Shown piece after piece: positions 52,961 to 63,881 of a stretch of DNA of 64,000 nucleotides (positions within the stretch are counted from its first letter, which is position 1; every line of letters starts with the position of its first letter). The stretch spans positions 248,001 to 312,000 of the forward strand of contig NZ_QKZV01000002.1 in the NCBI RefSeq assembly GCF_003254115.1. The letters are read 5' to 3'. Origin of the DNA: Hydrotalea sandarakina (GTDB lineage: Bacteria > Bacteroidota > Bacteroidia > Chitinophagales > Chitinophagaceae). The notes beneath the pieces were generated by a model that saw only the letters and a program-made list of their open reading frames with translations, had not been told where the DNA came from and did not search any database. Position numbers and translations under genes: made by a program.

Positions 52961-54088
52961 ATGAGAATAAGGTTATTCTTTTTAATTCCTGTGTTATGTA
53001 TGCTAGGCACAGCAGCCTTGGCACAAACCCAAACTGTAAATGTTACGACTACAGCAGTACCATTTTTGCGAATTTCCAGCGATGCAAGAGCCAGTGGAAT
53101 GGGCGATGTAGGTATTGCAACCTCGCCCGATGCCAATGGTATGTTTTGGAATAGAGCCAAATTGCCTTTTGCTAAAAGCGATAATTCCATTGCTGTTACT
53201 TATTCACCCTGGTTTAGGGATTTAGGGTTGAATGATGTGTACTTAGCCAGTATTGCAGGTTATCACAAGTTAGACGACGAGCAGGTAATATCTGCATCTG
53301 TGCGCTATTTTAGCTTAGGAAACATTCAGTTTGCCGATGCAAATGGTAATTTATTGGGTTCATCAATGCCCCGTGAGTTTGGTATTGACTTTGGTTATTC
53401 ACGTAAACTATCTGAGCAATTAGGTATTGGTGTGGCATTGCGATATATAAATAGTAGTCTTGCTTCCGGCGACCCAAATAATAGTGGCGTTATTTATAAA
53501 GCAGGTTCATCAGTTGCGGGCGATGTTTCTTTATATCACATAGCGCCTGATACTACAAAAAGTTATTTTACTTGGGGTATAGCTTTAAGCAATTTGGGGT
53601 CAAAAATTAGTTATACCAATGATGCGAATAATAAAGATTATATTCCTGCCAACCTGGGGTTAGGTGCTGCTTACAAAGCCCGTTTAGATCGCGACAATAG
53701 CATAACATTTGCTCTCGATTTAAATAAATTGTTGGTTCCCACTTACGATTCAGCAACCGCTTCAACTTACTATACACAAAGTGTTTTCTCAAGCTGGTTT
53801 AAATCGTTTAACGATGGCAGTAACCAATTAACTTCATGGACTGTTTCTGCGGGTGCAGAGTATAATTACGATAATACCTTTTTTATTAGAACGGGTTATT
53901 TTTATGAAAACAAATATCGTGGAAACAGAAACTATTTAACCTTTGGATTGGGATTGAATTATCAAAATATCGGTATCAATCTTTCTTATTTAGTAGCATC
54001 GGGTTATGTTACCACTCGTAATCCACTTTCCAATACCATACGTATTGGATTGAATTTTGATTTAGCTAACAATGGTTCAAAAAAATAA
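52961..54088 (+). CDS. porV: type IX secretion outer-membrane protein PorV (LptO)
   Basis: 375 residues. Signal peptide 1-21 (ALAQ). It opens VPFLRISSDARASGMGDVGI and ATSPDANGMFWNRAKLPFA, the FadL-like N-terminal plug motif diagnostic for PorV, and continues as a 14-strand barrel (REFGIDFGYSRKLSEQLGIG, NYQNIGINLSYLVASGYV). PorV collects cargo from the SprA channel and hands it to PorU. Same operon as porU. Confidence 0.93.
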   Translation: MRIRLFFLIPVLCMLGTAALAQTQTVNVTTTAVPFLRISSDARASGMGDVGIATSPDANGMFWNRAKLPFAKSDNSIAVTYSPWFRDLGLNDVYLASIAGYHKLDDEQVISASVRYFSLGNIQFADANGNLLGSSMPREFGIDFGYSRKLSEQLGIGVALRYINSSLASGDPNNSGVIYKAGSSVAGDVSLYHIAPDTTKSYFTWGIALSNLGSKISYTNDANNKDYIPANLGLGAAYKARLDRDNSITFALDLNKLLVPTYDSATASTYYTQSVFSSWFKSFNDGSNQLTSWTVSAGAEYNYDNTFFIRTGYFYENKYRGNRNYLTFGLGLNYQNIGINLSYLVASGYVTTRNPLSNTIRIGLNFDLANNGSKK

Positions 54089-54112
54089 ATCATATTTCAA
54101 TAGTTTAATGCC

Positions 54113-54150
54113 AAAAAAGTCTGGGTTAATAAAATCCGGACTTTTTTGTT
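54113..54150 (+). terminator. terminator after porV
   Basis: aaaaaagtctgg (54113-54124) pairs with ccggactttttt (54136-54147), one G-T pair, T tract in the stem and after it. Confidence 0.8.
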
Positions 54151-54236
54151 GTAATGCACAAAGGTGTTTTTAATTCTTATGTAAAAAACCTTTGCACTAA
54201 ATTGGGGCAACTATTTTATTACTTAAATTTTTTTAT

Positions 54237-54725
54237 ATGCGTATTGGTTTTGGCATTGATTTTCATCAATTGGTTCCCGGCCGCGATTTTTGGCTGGGTG
54301 GTGTTCATATACCTTATCATAAAGGGGCATTAGGCCATTCAGATGCCGACGTATTATTGCATGCTATTTGTGATGCTTTATTGGGAGCTGCTTGCTTGGG
54401 TGATATTGGACTGCATTTTCCTGACACTTCTGCCGAATACAAAAATATTGACAGCAAGATTTTGCTTCAAAAATGCGTTTCATTAATTGCTGAAAAAGGA
54501 TATAAAATTATTAATATAGATTCAAGTATTTGCTTAGAGGCCCCTAAAATAAAACCCTATGTTAAACAAATGCAACAAGTTATTGCAAGCGCTTGTAATA
54601 TAATGGAAGAAGATGTTTCCGTAAAAGCTACCACCACAGAAAAAATGGGCTTTGTTGGCAGAGAAGAAGGGTTGGTTGCTTATGCTACTGTGCTTATTCA
54701 TAAGCCAACAAAATTGGTAATGTAA
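54237..54725 (+). CDS. ispF: 2-C-methyl-D-erythritol 2,4-cyclodiphosphate synthase
   Basis: 162 residues, normal length. IspF makes MEcPP in the MEP pathway of isoprenoid synthesis, so this organism uses the non-mevalonate route. Metal and substrate motifs: [10 protein letters not shown] (Asp, His), [28 protein letters not shown] and [16 protein letters not shown]. All are complete. The gene is alone, not fused or adjacent to ispD. Confidence 0.96.
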   Translation: MRIGFGIDFHQLVPGRDFWLGGVHIPYHKGALGHSDADVLLHAICDALLGAACLGDIGLHFPDTSAEYKNIDSKILLQKCVSLIAEKGYKIINIDSSICLEAPKIKPYVKQMQQVIASACNIMEEDVSVKATTTEKMGFVGREEGLVAYATVLIHKPTKLVM

Positions 54726-54790
54726 GCAAGTAGTTTAATTTTTGTTCAAAAAGCATCTACATCAATCTGTGTCCGTTAGGATAAAAAACA

Positions 54791-54824
54791 AAACCCGCAG
54801 CTAATTAAAGCCACGGGTTTTTTT
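54791..54824. terminator. bidirectional terminator between ispF and the nuclease gene
   Basis: aaacccg (54791-54797) pairs with cgggttt (54814-54820), followed by tttt on + and preceded by an A run that becomes a T run on the minus strand. It serves the two convergent genes. Confidence 0.7.
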
Positions 54825-54845
54825 CATCAACCAAACAACCAAACC

Positions 54846-57800
54846 TTAGTATTTTAATATTTGTTTTACAGTAGTTCCATCTTTATGCGCTACACGTAAC
54901 ATATAAGTTCCTGCAGGTAAACTTTGTACCGGTAAACTTATAACCTGCCCTTTTGTAACTTGCTCTGCAATTTGGTTTTGAAGCATTTGGCCATTTAAAT
55001 CCATTAATTGAATTTGTAAACGTCCATTCACGTTTTTGTTAAACATAAAGCGAATTTGTTGGTGAACGGGGTTGCCAAGCAAGGTTAGTAAATTAGGATC
55101 GTTATTTACAGGCGTAACAGCGGTAGCAGTTCCAAAATTAAATCGCACATATATGGGGTAGTGATCTGACGTATTGTTGGATAAATAATCAGGCACTACT
55201 GATGTTACATCGGTACGAACTTTAGCAGAATTATTTATGAAACTACTTACTAAGCTACTTGAAATGATATTATGATCAATCATGCCCGGATAATCAATGG
55301 TTGAGGCATAACCTTGATAATCTAACGGAAGCGTAAGTGCTTTATAAAATTTCGTTCCAACAGAATCTTTCAAAATAGGATCCCATGATGAAACTGGTCC
55401 TGAACCCGTTGAAATAGTACTTACTAAATCATCATTATAATCGCCCAATATCATTACATTGCTATTGCTAAAGCCGGCATCTAAACTATCTTTCATTTCT
55501 TTTACACCGGCATATCTTCTGTCATAATCTGAGCTGGTACTACCGGATTTAGCATGAATAATGAAGAAATTAATGGTTTTGGTTACACCATTTTTGGTTA
55601 CATCGGCAGTAACCAAATACGGTACGCGACCTGTTGCCCAATTGCTGTAAGCAGTAGGGCTGGTTAACATAAAGCCTCTTCCTGTAACATTTTTTACCAT
55701 ATCTTTTTTGTAAACCAATGCCATTTTTTGACCACTTAACCAGTTGCCTCCTGATGGGGTGCTGGCATTTGTACAGAAAGGCGAAATGGTATAACCCCAA
55801 TTACTTCCTAATGAATCCACTAATCTTCTAAATCGCATCGTATCTACCACTTCAATTAGCGCGTATATGTCTGCATCTAAATAACGCAATATTTTTTTAA
55901 CGTTATTTTCTTGTAAATCTTTATTGGTGGGTCCGAAACCACTGCTGCCAAACCACTCTATGTTCCAGTTAACAATATCAATCGTATTACTTCTATTGAT
56001 TGTATTGCCATATACTCTGGTAAAGTTTTTGTTTACTGCACCAATAGCAAAATTAACTTGTCCGCTAAATTCTAAGTTGCTTTGATTGGGTGCAAACCGC
56101 ACAAATGCCTTAACGTTAGGCTGTGCCAATTCTGTAGGAGTGTATTGTATGCTATTGGCATAAGTGCTGCTGTCTTTTGAAACCTGGAATTGTGCAGGTG
56201 CTGTTATGGTAAGATTGCTGTTTGCATCTATAACAGTAAACTGAATGGCTTTTCCTGCAGTGTTTGAGCCTGGGGCTGTATATCCAAAAAATAAATCATT
56301 GGGTTGAACTGAAATGCTGGGTTGCGGTATTTGTGAACTATTATAAACAGTAATATTATCTAATGTAGTTCTGGCAGCACCATCAGTTGGGCTTGAAGCA
56401 TAATGCCAAGCAATATAGGTGTTAGTAGATTTGAAGTTTGTTAAGTTAATGCTATCGCATTTAGTCCAGGTATCAGAATTAATAGGCGGAAAATGCCCAT
56501 TTATTTCTGTCCAAGTAGCTAATGCCGGATTACCTGAACCAGAATAATTTGTTGAAACCAACAACTTTAATTGTGGCCCGTTATATTTTGTTCTGTTATA
56601 AAACTGCAATAAAGGGTAAGTAAAGCTGGTTAAATCTAAAGGTGGACTTATTAACCAATCATCATTCAACTGGGCACCACCACCGCCATATCCGTTTATT
56701 TGAATACCATTGCCCTGGTAACCATAAATGGTGCAATTCCAAGTAGAATCGCCGGCAGCGTTATATTGTGTAAACCCATCCGGTAAACCATTGCTGCAGT
56801 TATTCAAACTAAAGAAATAATTAGGTGACTGTGTAGTAAAACTCCAATGTGTGCTATCATTAAATCCTGCAAAGTAGTTGCCCGATAAATCTTGGAATGC
56901 AGTATCGGTAATTTTTACATAATATTTGGTGCTGAATTTTAAATTTTCAATGGCTGAAAATTGAATGGTACTATCCTTTACAGTAGCTGTATTCAACCAT
57001 ATAAGTTGAACCAAACTATCATTGCTTACTTGTTTAATGTGAATGGCACCTAAGCCTAAAGCAACGCCCTCATTAAACTTTATGCTGAAGTTGGGTTTAA
57101 TAGGCACATTCGTTGCACCATTTGCAGGCGATAAACTTGTAACGATTGGTGGAATGGTATCATTGCTGGCAGTAGAAAATTGCCAGTTGGTAGCATTTTT
57201 ACCCGCATAGGGATTATTAGAAAAGTCGGTAAATGCACCGGCATCTATACCAACAGCATAATGCTTTAATGGCTGTAACGTGGCATTTATGGTTACTAAA
57301 TTGCCGCTAATACTAATGATGCTACTATCAACTTTAACAGTATCAGTAACATTATCAGTAACATCAGTAATGTATAAATTTCCACTATTGGCAACTACCG
57401 GTTCACTAAAATAAATTTTCAAGGGTAAAACAGAGGAGAAACCGGTTGCGCCATTTGCAGGGATTAAAAGTGTATCAACAGGTGGTATGGTGTCTGCAGG
57501 AATTTCATTCCAACTAAGATTAAAATTATCAATGGCTGAAGTTGCGCGGTTGCTGCTACCTGTACTGGCCGATAAAGTTACTATTCTAATCCATACAGTA
57601 TCATTAATATCATCCAGTGCACTGCCAAAATTTACGTTTACTAATGTGTCAAAAAATTTCCCTCCACCTGTTACTAAAGGTGTAGGAGAGGTAGTTACGG
57701 TAGTAAAGCTGTTTGGATTTGTACCCTTAGCATATTGAACTAAAAATGTAGTGCTGCGAGGTGAACTGGTATCGAGCGATTGTAGGTTAAAACTCAAAGC

Positions 57801-58202
57801 AAAATCTTTTTTGCCCTTAGTATTTACCGCTTGAAAAACAAAAGCTGCACCGGGATCGCCAAAGCTACCGGTTTGTCTTACACCCAATGCACGGTTAACA
57901 GTAGTGTTTTGAGTGGTAGCAGGCGTGCTGGCTGTTAAACCGGTGGCAGAAGCATAATTGCTAAAGCGTCCTGAAGTACTGAACCAACTGGTGGCTGTAG
58001 TAGTTAAACTTACCGGAGTACCCAATGCTGTGTTTGTGGCGCCTGTTCTAACTGTGAAACCATTTGGCAATCCATTCGTTCCAATGGTGTCAAAATTTTG
58101 AATGAAAGGCGAAGTCCCTAAAAAAACTTGTGCCTTAGCTGAAATCATCAGAAAGGCTAATAAACCCAATAAAAAGAACTTTTTTGTGTAAAATTTTCCC
58201 AT
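54846..58202 (-). CDS. T9SS-secreted multidomain nuclease/phosphodiesterase (EEP family)
   Basis: 1118 residues. Signal peptide 1-25 (SAKAQ). Order: beta-sandwich region 30-235; two Ig-like Big_5 domains about 235-345 and 345-460 (both begin DTIPP, with SPANGATNVPI in the second); a choice-of-anchor-J-like domain about 455-635; an endonuclease/exonuclease/phosphatase domain about 738-1025 with VNWNIEWFG, IEVVDTMRF, ILGDYNDD and SDHYPIYVRF; then a T9SS type A sorting domain (last 85 residues, LNGQMLQNQI, LPAGTYMLRVAHKDG). Probably an extracellular DNase for nutrients or biofilm DNA, released through the machine whose genes lie nearby. Confidence 0.88.
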   Translation of the reverse strand: MGKFYTKKFFLLGLLAFLMISAKAQVFLGTSPFIQNFDTIGTNGLPNGFTVRTGATNTALGTPVSLTTTATSWFSTSGRFSNYASATGLTASTPATTQNTTVNRALGVRQTGSFGDPGAAFVFQAVNTKGKKDFALSFNLQSLDTSSPRSTTFLVQYAKGTNPNSFTTVTTSPTPLVTGGGKFFDTLVNVNFGSALDDINDTVWIRIVTLSASTGSSNRATSAIDNFNLSWNEIPADTIPPVDTLLIPANGATGFSSVLPLKIYFSEPVVANSGNLYITDVTDNVTDTVKVDSSIISISGNLVTINATLQPLKHYAVGIDAGAFTDFSNNPYAGKNATNWQFSTASNDTIPPIVTSLSPANGATNVPIKPNFSIKFNEGVALGLGAIHIKQVSNDSLVQLIWLNTATVKDSTIQFSAIENLKFSTKYYVKITDTAFQDLSGNYFAGFNDSTHWSFTTQSPNYFFSLNNCSNGLPDGFTQYNAAGDSTWNCTIYGYQGNGIQINGYGGGGAQLNDDWLISPPLDLTSFTYPLLQFYNRTKYNGPQLKLLVSTNYSGSGNPALATWTEINGHFPPINSDTWTKCDSINLTNFKSTNTYIAWHYASSPTDGAARTTLDNITVYNSSQIPQPSISVQPNDLFFGYTAPGSNTAGKAIQFTVIDANSNLTITAPAQFQVSKDSSTYANSIQYTPTELAQPNVKAFVRFAPNQSNLEFSGQVNFAIGAVNKNFTRVYGNTINRSNTIDIVNWNIEWFGSSGFGPTNKDLQENNVKKILRYLDADIYALIEVVDTMRFRRLVDSLGSNWGYTISPFCTNASTPSGGNWLSGQKMALVYKKDMVKNVTGRGFMLTSPTAYSNWATGRVPYLVTADVTKNGVTKTINFFIIHAKSGSTSSDYDRRYAGVKEMKDSLDAGFSNSNVMILGDYNDDLVSTISTGSGPVSSWDPILKDSVGTKFYKALTLPLDYQGYASTIDYPGMIDHNIISSSLVSSFINNSAKVRTDVTSVVPDYLSNNTSDHYPIYVRFNFGTATAVTPVNNDPNLLTLLGNPVHQQIRFMFNKNVNGRLQIQLMDLNGQMLQNQIAEQVTKGQVISLPVQSLPAGTYMLRVAHKDGTTVKQILKY

Positions 58203-58546
58203 AGGTGCATGTTTGGTTATAAAAATTTGGTTTGTTGGATAACGGTTTGTTGATTAAATATTAATTAAAACGGTGAAGCTAAATATTTGCTTAATTCCCA
58301 CAAAATCATATCGGTAAATAATTTTACCGTTTCGTTTCACCGCTTCAATTGATTAATAAATAATTAAAGCGCCAAAAATAAGGGCATTTAAAAACAATTG
58401 ATATTAAAAAATTATCGGTAACAAAAAGTTCATTTTAATGTTTAATGTATTTTATTAAAATTATTTTTAATTCTTATAATTTTTTTTCGGAAAAAACAGA
58501 GAAATCAGATAGCAATGCATAACTTGATAGGCCAAACCCTTAATCT
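58203..58546. other. 344-base AT-rich divergent gap with CGGTRAA half-sites
   Basis: No gene seen. It contains a perfect dyad CGGTAAA-TAAT-TTTACCG (58312-58329), flanked by CGGTGAA (58271-58277) and TTCACCG (58336-58342), and a further CGGTAAC at 58416. The arrangement is symmetric and resembles operator clusters. It separates the nuclease and DsrE-like genes, which point away from each other. The binding protein is unknown. Confidence 0.45.
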
Positions 58547-59179
58547 ATGAAATGTTTTATACGCAGCGTATTTATGATCTTTTTTGCTTTTCCCTTTTTT
58601 CATCAGGCAGTAATGGCCCAAAATGCGGATAAAAAGCTTACCAAAAGGCAAGCGCGTATGCAAGCAAAGTTTGAAAAGTTGGCTATACACCCTTACATAC
58701 AAACCAGCTTATGGACGGGGGTTATACCTGTAAAAGGAATTACCGATAACATTGATGTAAACTTGCCCTACAAATTATTATTTAGCGTAACAGTGGGTCC
58801 AACTGATTCCAGTTCAGCTAAAACGGAAAATTCTGGATTTACAGAAATAGGAAGAATCATGAACTTGCACATAGCATCGGGTGTTCCGGCAAAAAATTTA
58901 GAAGTGGTGGTTTTGGTACACGGCCCATCCTTATTTTCTTTATTAACCAATAATAATTATAAAAAAAGGTATAAAGTTGACAATTTTAACCTGCCTTTGA
59001 TAGAAGAATTACAAAGTAAAGGGGTGAAGTTTATTGCTTGCGGGCAGGCTTTAAATGTTTTGAATCTTTCCATGGATGACTTAATACCCAATATAGGCTT
59101 AGCATTATCGGCACAAACCATGTTGTCATATTATCAATTAAAAGGGTACATTTTATATAACGAGGATAAGGCAGATTAA
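58547..59179 (+). CDS. secreted DsrE/DsrF-like family protein
   Basis: 210 residues. Signal peptide 1-25 (VMAQ). The mature part matches the DsrE-like fold: YKLLFSVTVGP, MNLHIASGVPAKNLEVVVLVHGPS, IEELQSKGVKFIACGQALN with a Cys at the position used for sulfur transfer in the family. Periplasmic DsrE-like proteins are common in Bacteroidota; a sulfur-carrier role is not shown. It reads away from the nuclease gene. Confidence 0.8.
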   Translation: MKCFIRSVFMIFFAFPFFHQAVMAQNADKKLTKRQARMQAKFEKLAIHPYIQTSLWTGVIPVKGITDNIDVNLPYKLLFSVTVGPTDSSSAKTENSGFTEIGRIMNLHIASGVPAKNLEVVVLVHGPSLFSLLTNNNYKKRYKVDNFNLPLIEELQSKGVKFIACGQALNVLNLSMDDLIPNIGLALSAQTMLSYYQLKGYILYNEDKAD

Positions 59180-59293
59180 ATAAGGTTGTAAAAAACAAAT
59201 TTTACTATAATTAACAAGGCAAAATCTGTCGGATTTGAAGGGATTATACCATCTCGGCATAAAAATTTCCATTTATTAAAAAATGGTTAGAAT

Positions 59294-59319
59294 TTGAAAC
59301 CTTCATTCCCTTACCTTTG
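59294..59319 (+). promoter_or_regulatory. promoter candidate of atpD (TTG N15 TACCTTTG)
   Basis: TACCTTTG (59312-59319) is an exact -7 box, 28 bases before the atpD start. The TTG at 59294-59296 is closer than usual (15 bases), so the -33 part is doubtful. Confidence 0.5.
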
Positions 59320-59332
59320 CCGCAAAATTTAA

Positions 59333-60853
<1,521 letters not shown>

Positions 60854-60884
60854 TTCAAACATTGTTAATTGGAAACTAAGATTT

Positions 60885-61130
60885 ATGCAATTAGAAATAT
60901 TAACACCTGAAAAGAAAGTGTATAGCGGTAATATTTACGGAATACAATTACCCGGTATTTCAGGTTTGTTTGAAGTGCTTGATAAACATGCCCCTATGGT
61001 AAGTGCATTAACCAAAGGAAATATTAAAGTGTTGGTTGATAAAAATAAAACTGAGCATTACGCTATTACCGGAGGTTTTGCCGAAGTATTGAATAATAAA
61101 GTAACTGTTTTGGTTGAAGGCGTTCATTAA
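60885..61130 (+). CDS. atpC: ATP synthase F1 subunit epsilon (short form)
   Basis: 81 residues, only the N-terminal beta-barrel domain: MQLEILTPEKKVYSGNI, LPGISGLFEVLDKHAPMVSAL and HYAITGGFAEVLNNKVTVL. The C-terminal two-helix domain that inhibits hydrolysis in E. coli is absent, as is usual in Bacteroidota. Same operon as atpD. Confidence 0.93.
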   Translation: MQLEILTPEKKVYSGNIYGIQLPGISGLFEVLDKHAPMVSALTKGNIKVLVDKNKTEHYAITGGFAEVLNNKVTVLVEGVH

Positions 61131-61157
61131 CCTTTGATACTAATTATTTTGATTTAT

Positions 61158-61185
61158 AAAACACCCAAAAGGGTGTTTTTTTTAT
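61158..61185 (+). terminator. terminator after atpD-atpC
   Basis: aaaacaccc (61158-61166), loop aaaa, gggtgtttt (61171-61179), then a T run. It lies 28 bases after the atpC stop. Confidence 0.9.
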
Positions 61186-61303
61186 GGTTTTTAATGATAA
61201 TGTCAATAAAATCTTAAAACCATTTATTGGCATTAACTATTCTCAACCTCACCAATCTAATGCTTTCGATAATGATTAAATTTACATCATAAAAATTTCC
61301 TGT

Positions 61304-61942
61304 ATGAAACAAACTAAAAAATGGGCATTTAGTTTTATTGCTCTACTGGTTTTGGGGTTGGTAAGCTGTACCAAAAACAGTGCGGTAAATAATTTAAGCA
61401 ATGCCGATACACGTATTTACATCACACAAAGAGATTCAACTGTTAATTTTAGTAATTACAAAACTTTTAGTATTAATGATTCCGTAACGGTAATTAATAA
61501 TGGTCAATCGTCTAAGTCGTTAACACCAACCGGACAAGCATTTATAGATGCTATTAGTAAATATATGCAACAGGCCGGTTATACATTAGTATCCAATACT
61601 TCTAATCCTGATTTGGGTATTAATGTAACCTATATCAATACTACCACAACAGGTATAATTGATTATACTGACTATTATGATTTGTATAGTGGTTATTATG
61701 ATCCTACATTTTGGGGATATGGCGGCTACGGGTATTATTCCCCATACATTTATGGGGTTTATCAAATTAATTCAGGTGCGCTGTCAATCGACATGCTTGA
61801 TTTAAAAAATGCAGCTGCCAACGGAAAAATAAAAATTATTTGGAATGGATTAATACGGGGTGAAGGTATTGCCGATGCTACTACAGCCGATAGTCAAGTA
61901 CAGGCATTATTTAGTCAATCACCATACATAAAGGCAAATTAA
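61304..61942 (+). CDS. DUF4136 lipoprotein
   Basis: 212 residues. Lipobox GLVSC (Cys22). The mature part has the DUF4136 pattern: NFSNYKTFSI near the start, FIDAISKYMQQAGYTLVSNTSNPDLGINVTY, then a Tyr/Gly-rich segment and GALSIDMLDLKNAAANGKIKIIWNG at the end. Function unknown; an envelope protein widely found in Bacteroidota and Proteobacteria. The next gene starts 33 bases later. Confidence 0.85.
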   Translation: MKQTKKWAFSFIALLVLGLVSCTKNSAVNNLSNADTRIYITQRDSTVNFSNYKTFSINDSVTVINNGQSSKSLTPTGQAFIDAISKYMQQAGYTLVSNTSNPDLGINVTYINTTTTGIIDYTDYYDLYSGYYDPTFWGYGGYGYYSPYIYGVYQINSGALSIDMLDLKNAAANGKIKIIWNGLIRGEGIADATTADSQVQALFSQSPYIKAN

Positions 61943-61975
61943 TATTCCCTATTCAATAAATATTAAAAGTATTAT

Positions 61976-62608
61976 ATGAAAAAATATATTATAGCAATAA
62001 TTGCATTGTTCTGTATTACCTCAACAAGTACCGTAATGGCACAACGTGGTCTTGTAAAATTAAATGCAGGATATAATGTTGGTTTACCATTAGGAAATTT
62101 TAATTCCAATTATGTTTCTAATGCTTCACCACGAGGTTTTATGGGTGATTTATCATTAGGTTTGAATAATAAATATTCGGTTGGCATAGGTTTTGGTTTT
62201 CAAGATTTTTATCAGAAATATCCAAGAGCTGTGTATGATTTAGCGCCTAATCAACAAATTTCAGCTGTGTTGTCAAATTCCATACAAGTAGTACCTGTAT
62301 TAGCAAAATTCACTTATACGCCTTTTCTAGGAACAACTAAACTAATACAACCCTATGCTTCAGTAGGCGCAGGTATTAGCTTTGTAACTTATAACCAATA
62401 TTTAGGTGAGTTTTCATCCGATAACACTTCCGGTGGAAAATTTTCTGCCATGGCCGATGCAGGTATTGATTTGCCCTTTAGCAGATACAATTCAAATGTT
62501 GCGGCCAAAATTGGTGTGTCATACAACTACACCAAATTTGGTATGAGTGATGCTGCTAATATTAATATGGTAGGCATACATGCCGGTTTAGCTTTCCAAT
62601 TGCACTAG
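61976..62608 (+). CDS. outer-membrane beta-barrel protein (porin-like fold)
   Basis: 210 residues. Signal peptide 1-22 (VMAQ). The mature chain alternates as an eight-strand barrel (LVKLNAGYNVGLPLGNF, NNKYSVGIGFGFQDFYQKY, AKIGVSYNYTKFG) and ends in an aromatic strand (GIHAGLAFQLH), as in OmpA/OmpW-like small barrels. Function unknown. Likely cotranscribed with the DUF4136 lipoprotein. Confidence 0.82.
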   Translation: MKKYIIAIIALFCITSTSTVMAQRGLVKLNAGYNVGLPLGNFNSNYVSNASPRGFMGDLSLGLNNKYSVGIGFGFQDFYQKYPRAVYDLAPNQQISAVLSNSIQVVPVLAKFTYTPFLGTTKLIQPYASVGAGISFVTYNQYLGEFSSDNTSGGKFSAMADAGIDLPFSRYNSNVAAKIGVSYNYTKFGMSDAANINMVGIHAGLAFQLH

Positions 62609-62646
62609 TCAAAATACTTTAACACAAATAATTTTTGGTAAGCAAT

Positions 62647-62679
62647 AAAAGGCCATTCCCGTTTGGGGGTGGCTTTTTT
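62647..62679. terminator. terminator between the barrel gene and nagA
   Basis: 14-bp stem aaaaggccattccc (62647-62660) and gggggtggcttttt (62665-62678) with three G-T pairs and a gttt loop. A run on the left and T run on the right fit convergent genes. Confidence 0.75.
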
Positions 62680-62690
62680 GTGCAATTTAT

Positions 62691-63872
62691 TTAATCTACT
62701 TCATGAACTATTACGCCATTCTTAATTACCTTATAAACATTCACATTGTCATCAAAAATTACTAAATCAGCTATTTTATTAATTTCTATGGTACCAAGTT
62801 TATGATCTATTCCTGCTATTTTTGCTGGTGTTGTGCACATCATCTTAATAACATCACTTAGTGGCAATTCTGCATCTTTCCACATTGTTTTCACCAATCT
62901 ACTGGTTGTTGCTATGCTTCCTGCAAATGAGGTTTTATCTGGTAATTTAGCCACCTCATCTTCAATAATAACTTCAATTCCATCAACTTTACTACCTAAT
63001 ATACTTTTAGTATAGCTGGTGCCGGATGCTCTCATTGCATCTGTTATTAATGCAATTTTATCAGGACCTTTTATCTTATAAACAAGTTTTAATAAAGGTA
63101 TTGGTACATGTTTTCCATCTGCAATTATTTCAACAAATAAGTCATCAATTAAATAGGCTGCTTCAATTGTACCTGCATATCGATAAGCATTTTTTCGAAT
63201 AACTCCATTCATTGCAGAATATAAATGTGTTATTAAGTTATAGCCATTACTAACAGCAGCTACTATATCATCATATAAAGCATTAGTATGTGCAACAGAA
63301 GCTATAATATTTTTTTCATTCAACATATTTCCTAATTGTAAAGCACCTAAAAGTTCAGGTGCAATACTCCATCGCTTTATTAATTTTTCATATTTTAAAA
63401 TGGAATTTATTTCATTAATATCCGGATTACGAATGTATTTGGGGTTTTGAGCACCTCTTTGTTCCATTGCGAAGTAAGGTCCTTCAAGGTGAATACCTAG
63501 AAAAGAAACATTAGTTGTATTATTTTTTATAAAATTTCCAAATGTTTCTATTACATCAATTATTTGTTCTGTTGAACCAGTAAGTGTGGTAGGCATTAAA
63601 GTTGTTGTACCATATTTAATGTGTGTTTCAGCAATTTTTGTAAAGGCTTCAACAGAGCCATCCATGAAATCATACCCACCACCACCGTGTATGTGTAGGT
63701 CAATAAAGCCGGGTGATAAAAAATTATTTTTAGCATCAACTATTATATCAAAATTATTTTCATTTAAAACTTGATTAATGCCATTTATGATTCCGTTTTC
63801 TATCGATATATTCCCATTTTCGATAATGGTATCGTTGCTAATAATCTTTGCGTTTATTATTGCTGTTTTCAT
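62691..63872 (-). CDS. nagA: N-acetylglucosamine-6-phosphate deacetylase
   Basis: 393 residues, amidohydrolase fold. It removes acetate from GlcNAc-6-P in amino-sugar breakdown and cell-wall recycling. Metal and substrate motifs: GFIDLHIHGGGGYDFMDG, GTTTLMPTTLTG, LGIHLEGPYF, VAHTNALYDD, THLYSAMNG, IADGKHVP and LITDAMRASG. It follows nagB by 9 bases on the same strand. Confidence 0.94.
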   Translation of the reverse strand: MKTAIINAKIISNDTIIENGNISIENGIINGINQVLNENNFDIIVDAKNNFLSPGFIDLHIHGGGGYDFMDGSVEAFTKIAETHIKYGTTTLMPTTLTGSTEQIIDVIETFGNFIKNNTTNVSFLGIHLEGPYFAMEQRGAQNPKYIRNPDINEINSILKYEKLIKRWSIAPELLGALQLGNMLNEKNIIASVAHTNALYDDIVAAVSNGYNLITHLYSAMNGVIRKNAYRYAGTIEAAYLIDDLFVEIIADGKHVPIPLLKLVYKIKGPDKIALITDAMRASGTSYTKSILGSKVDGIEVIIEDEVAKLPDKTSFAGSIATTSRLVKTMWKDAELPLSDVIKMMCTTPAKIAGIDHKLGTIEINKIADLVIFDDNVNVYKVIKNGVIVHEVD

Positions 63873-63881
63873 ATAAAACTG

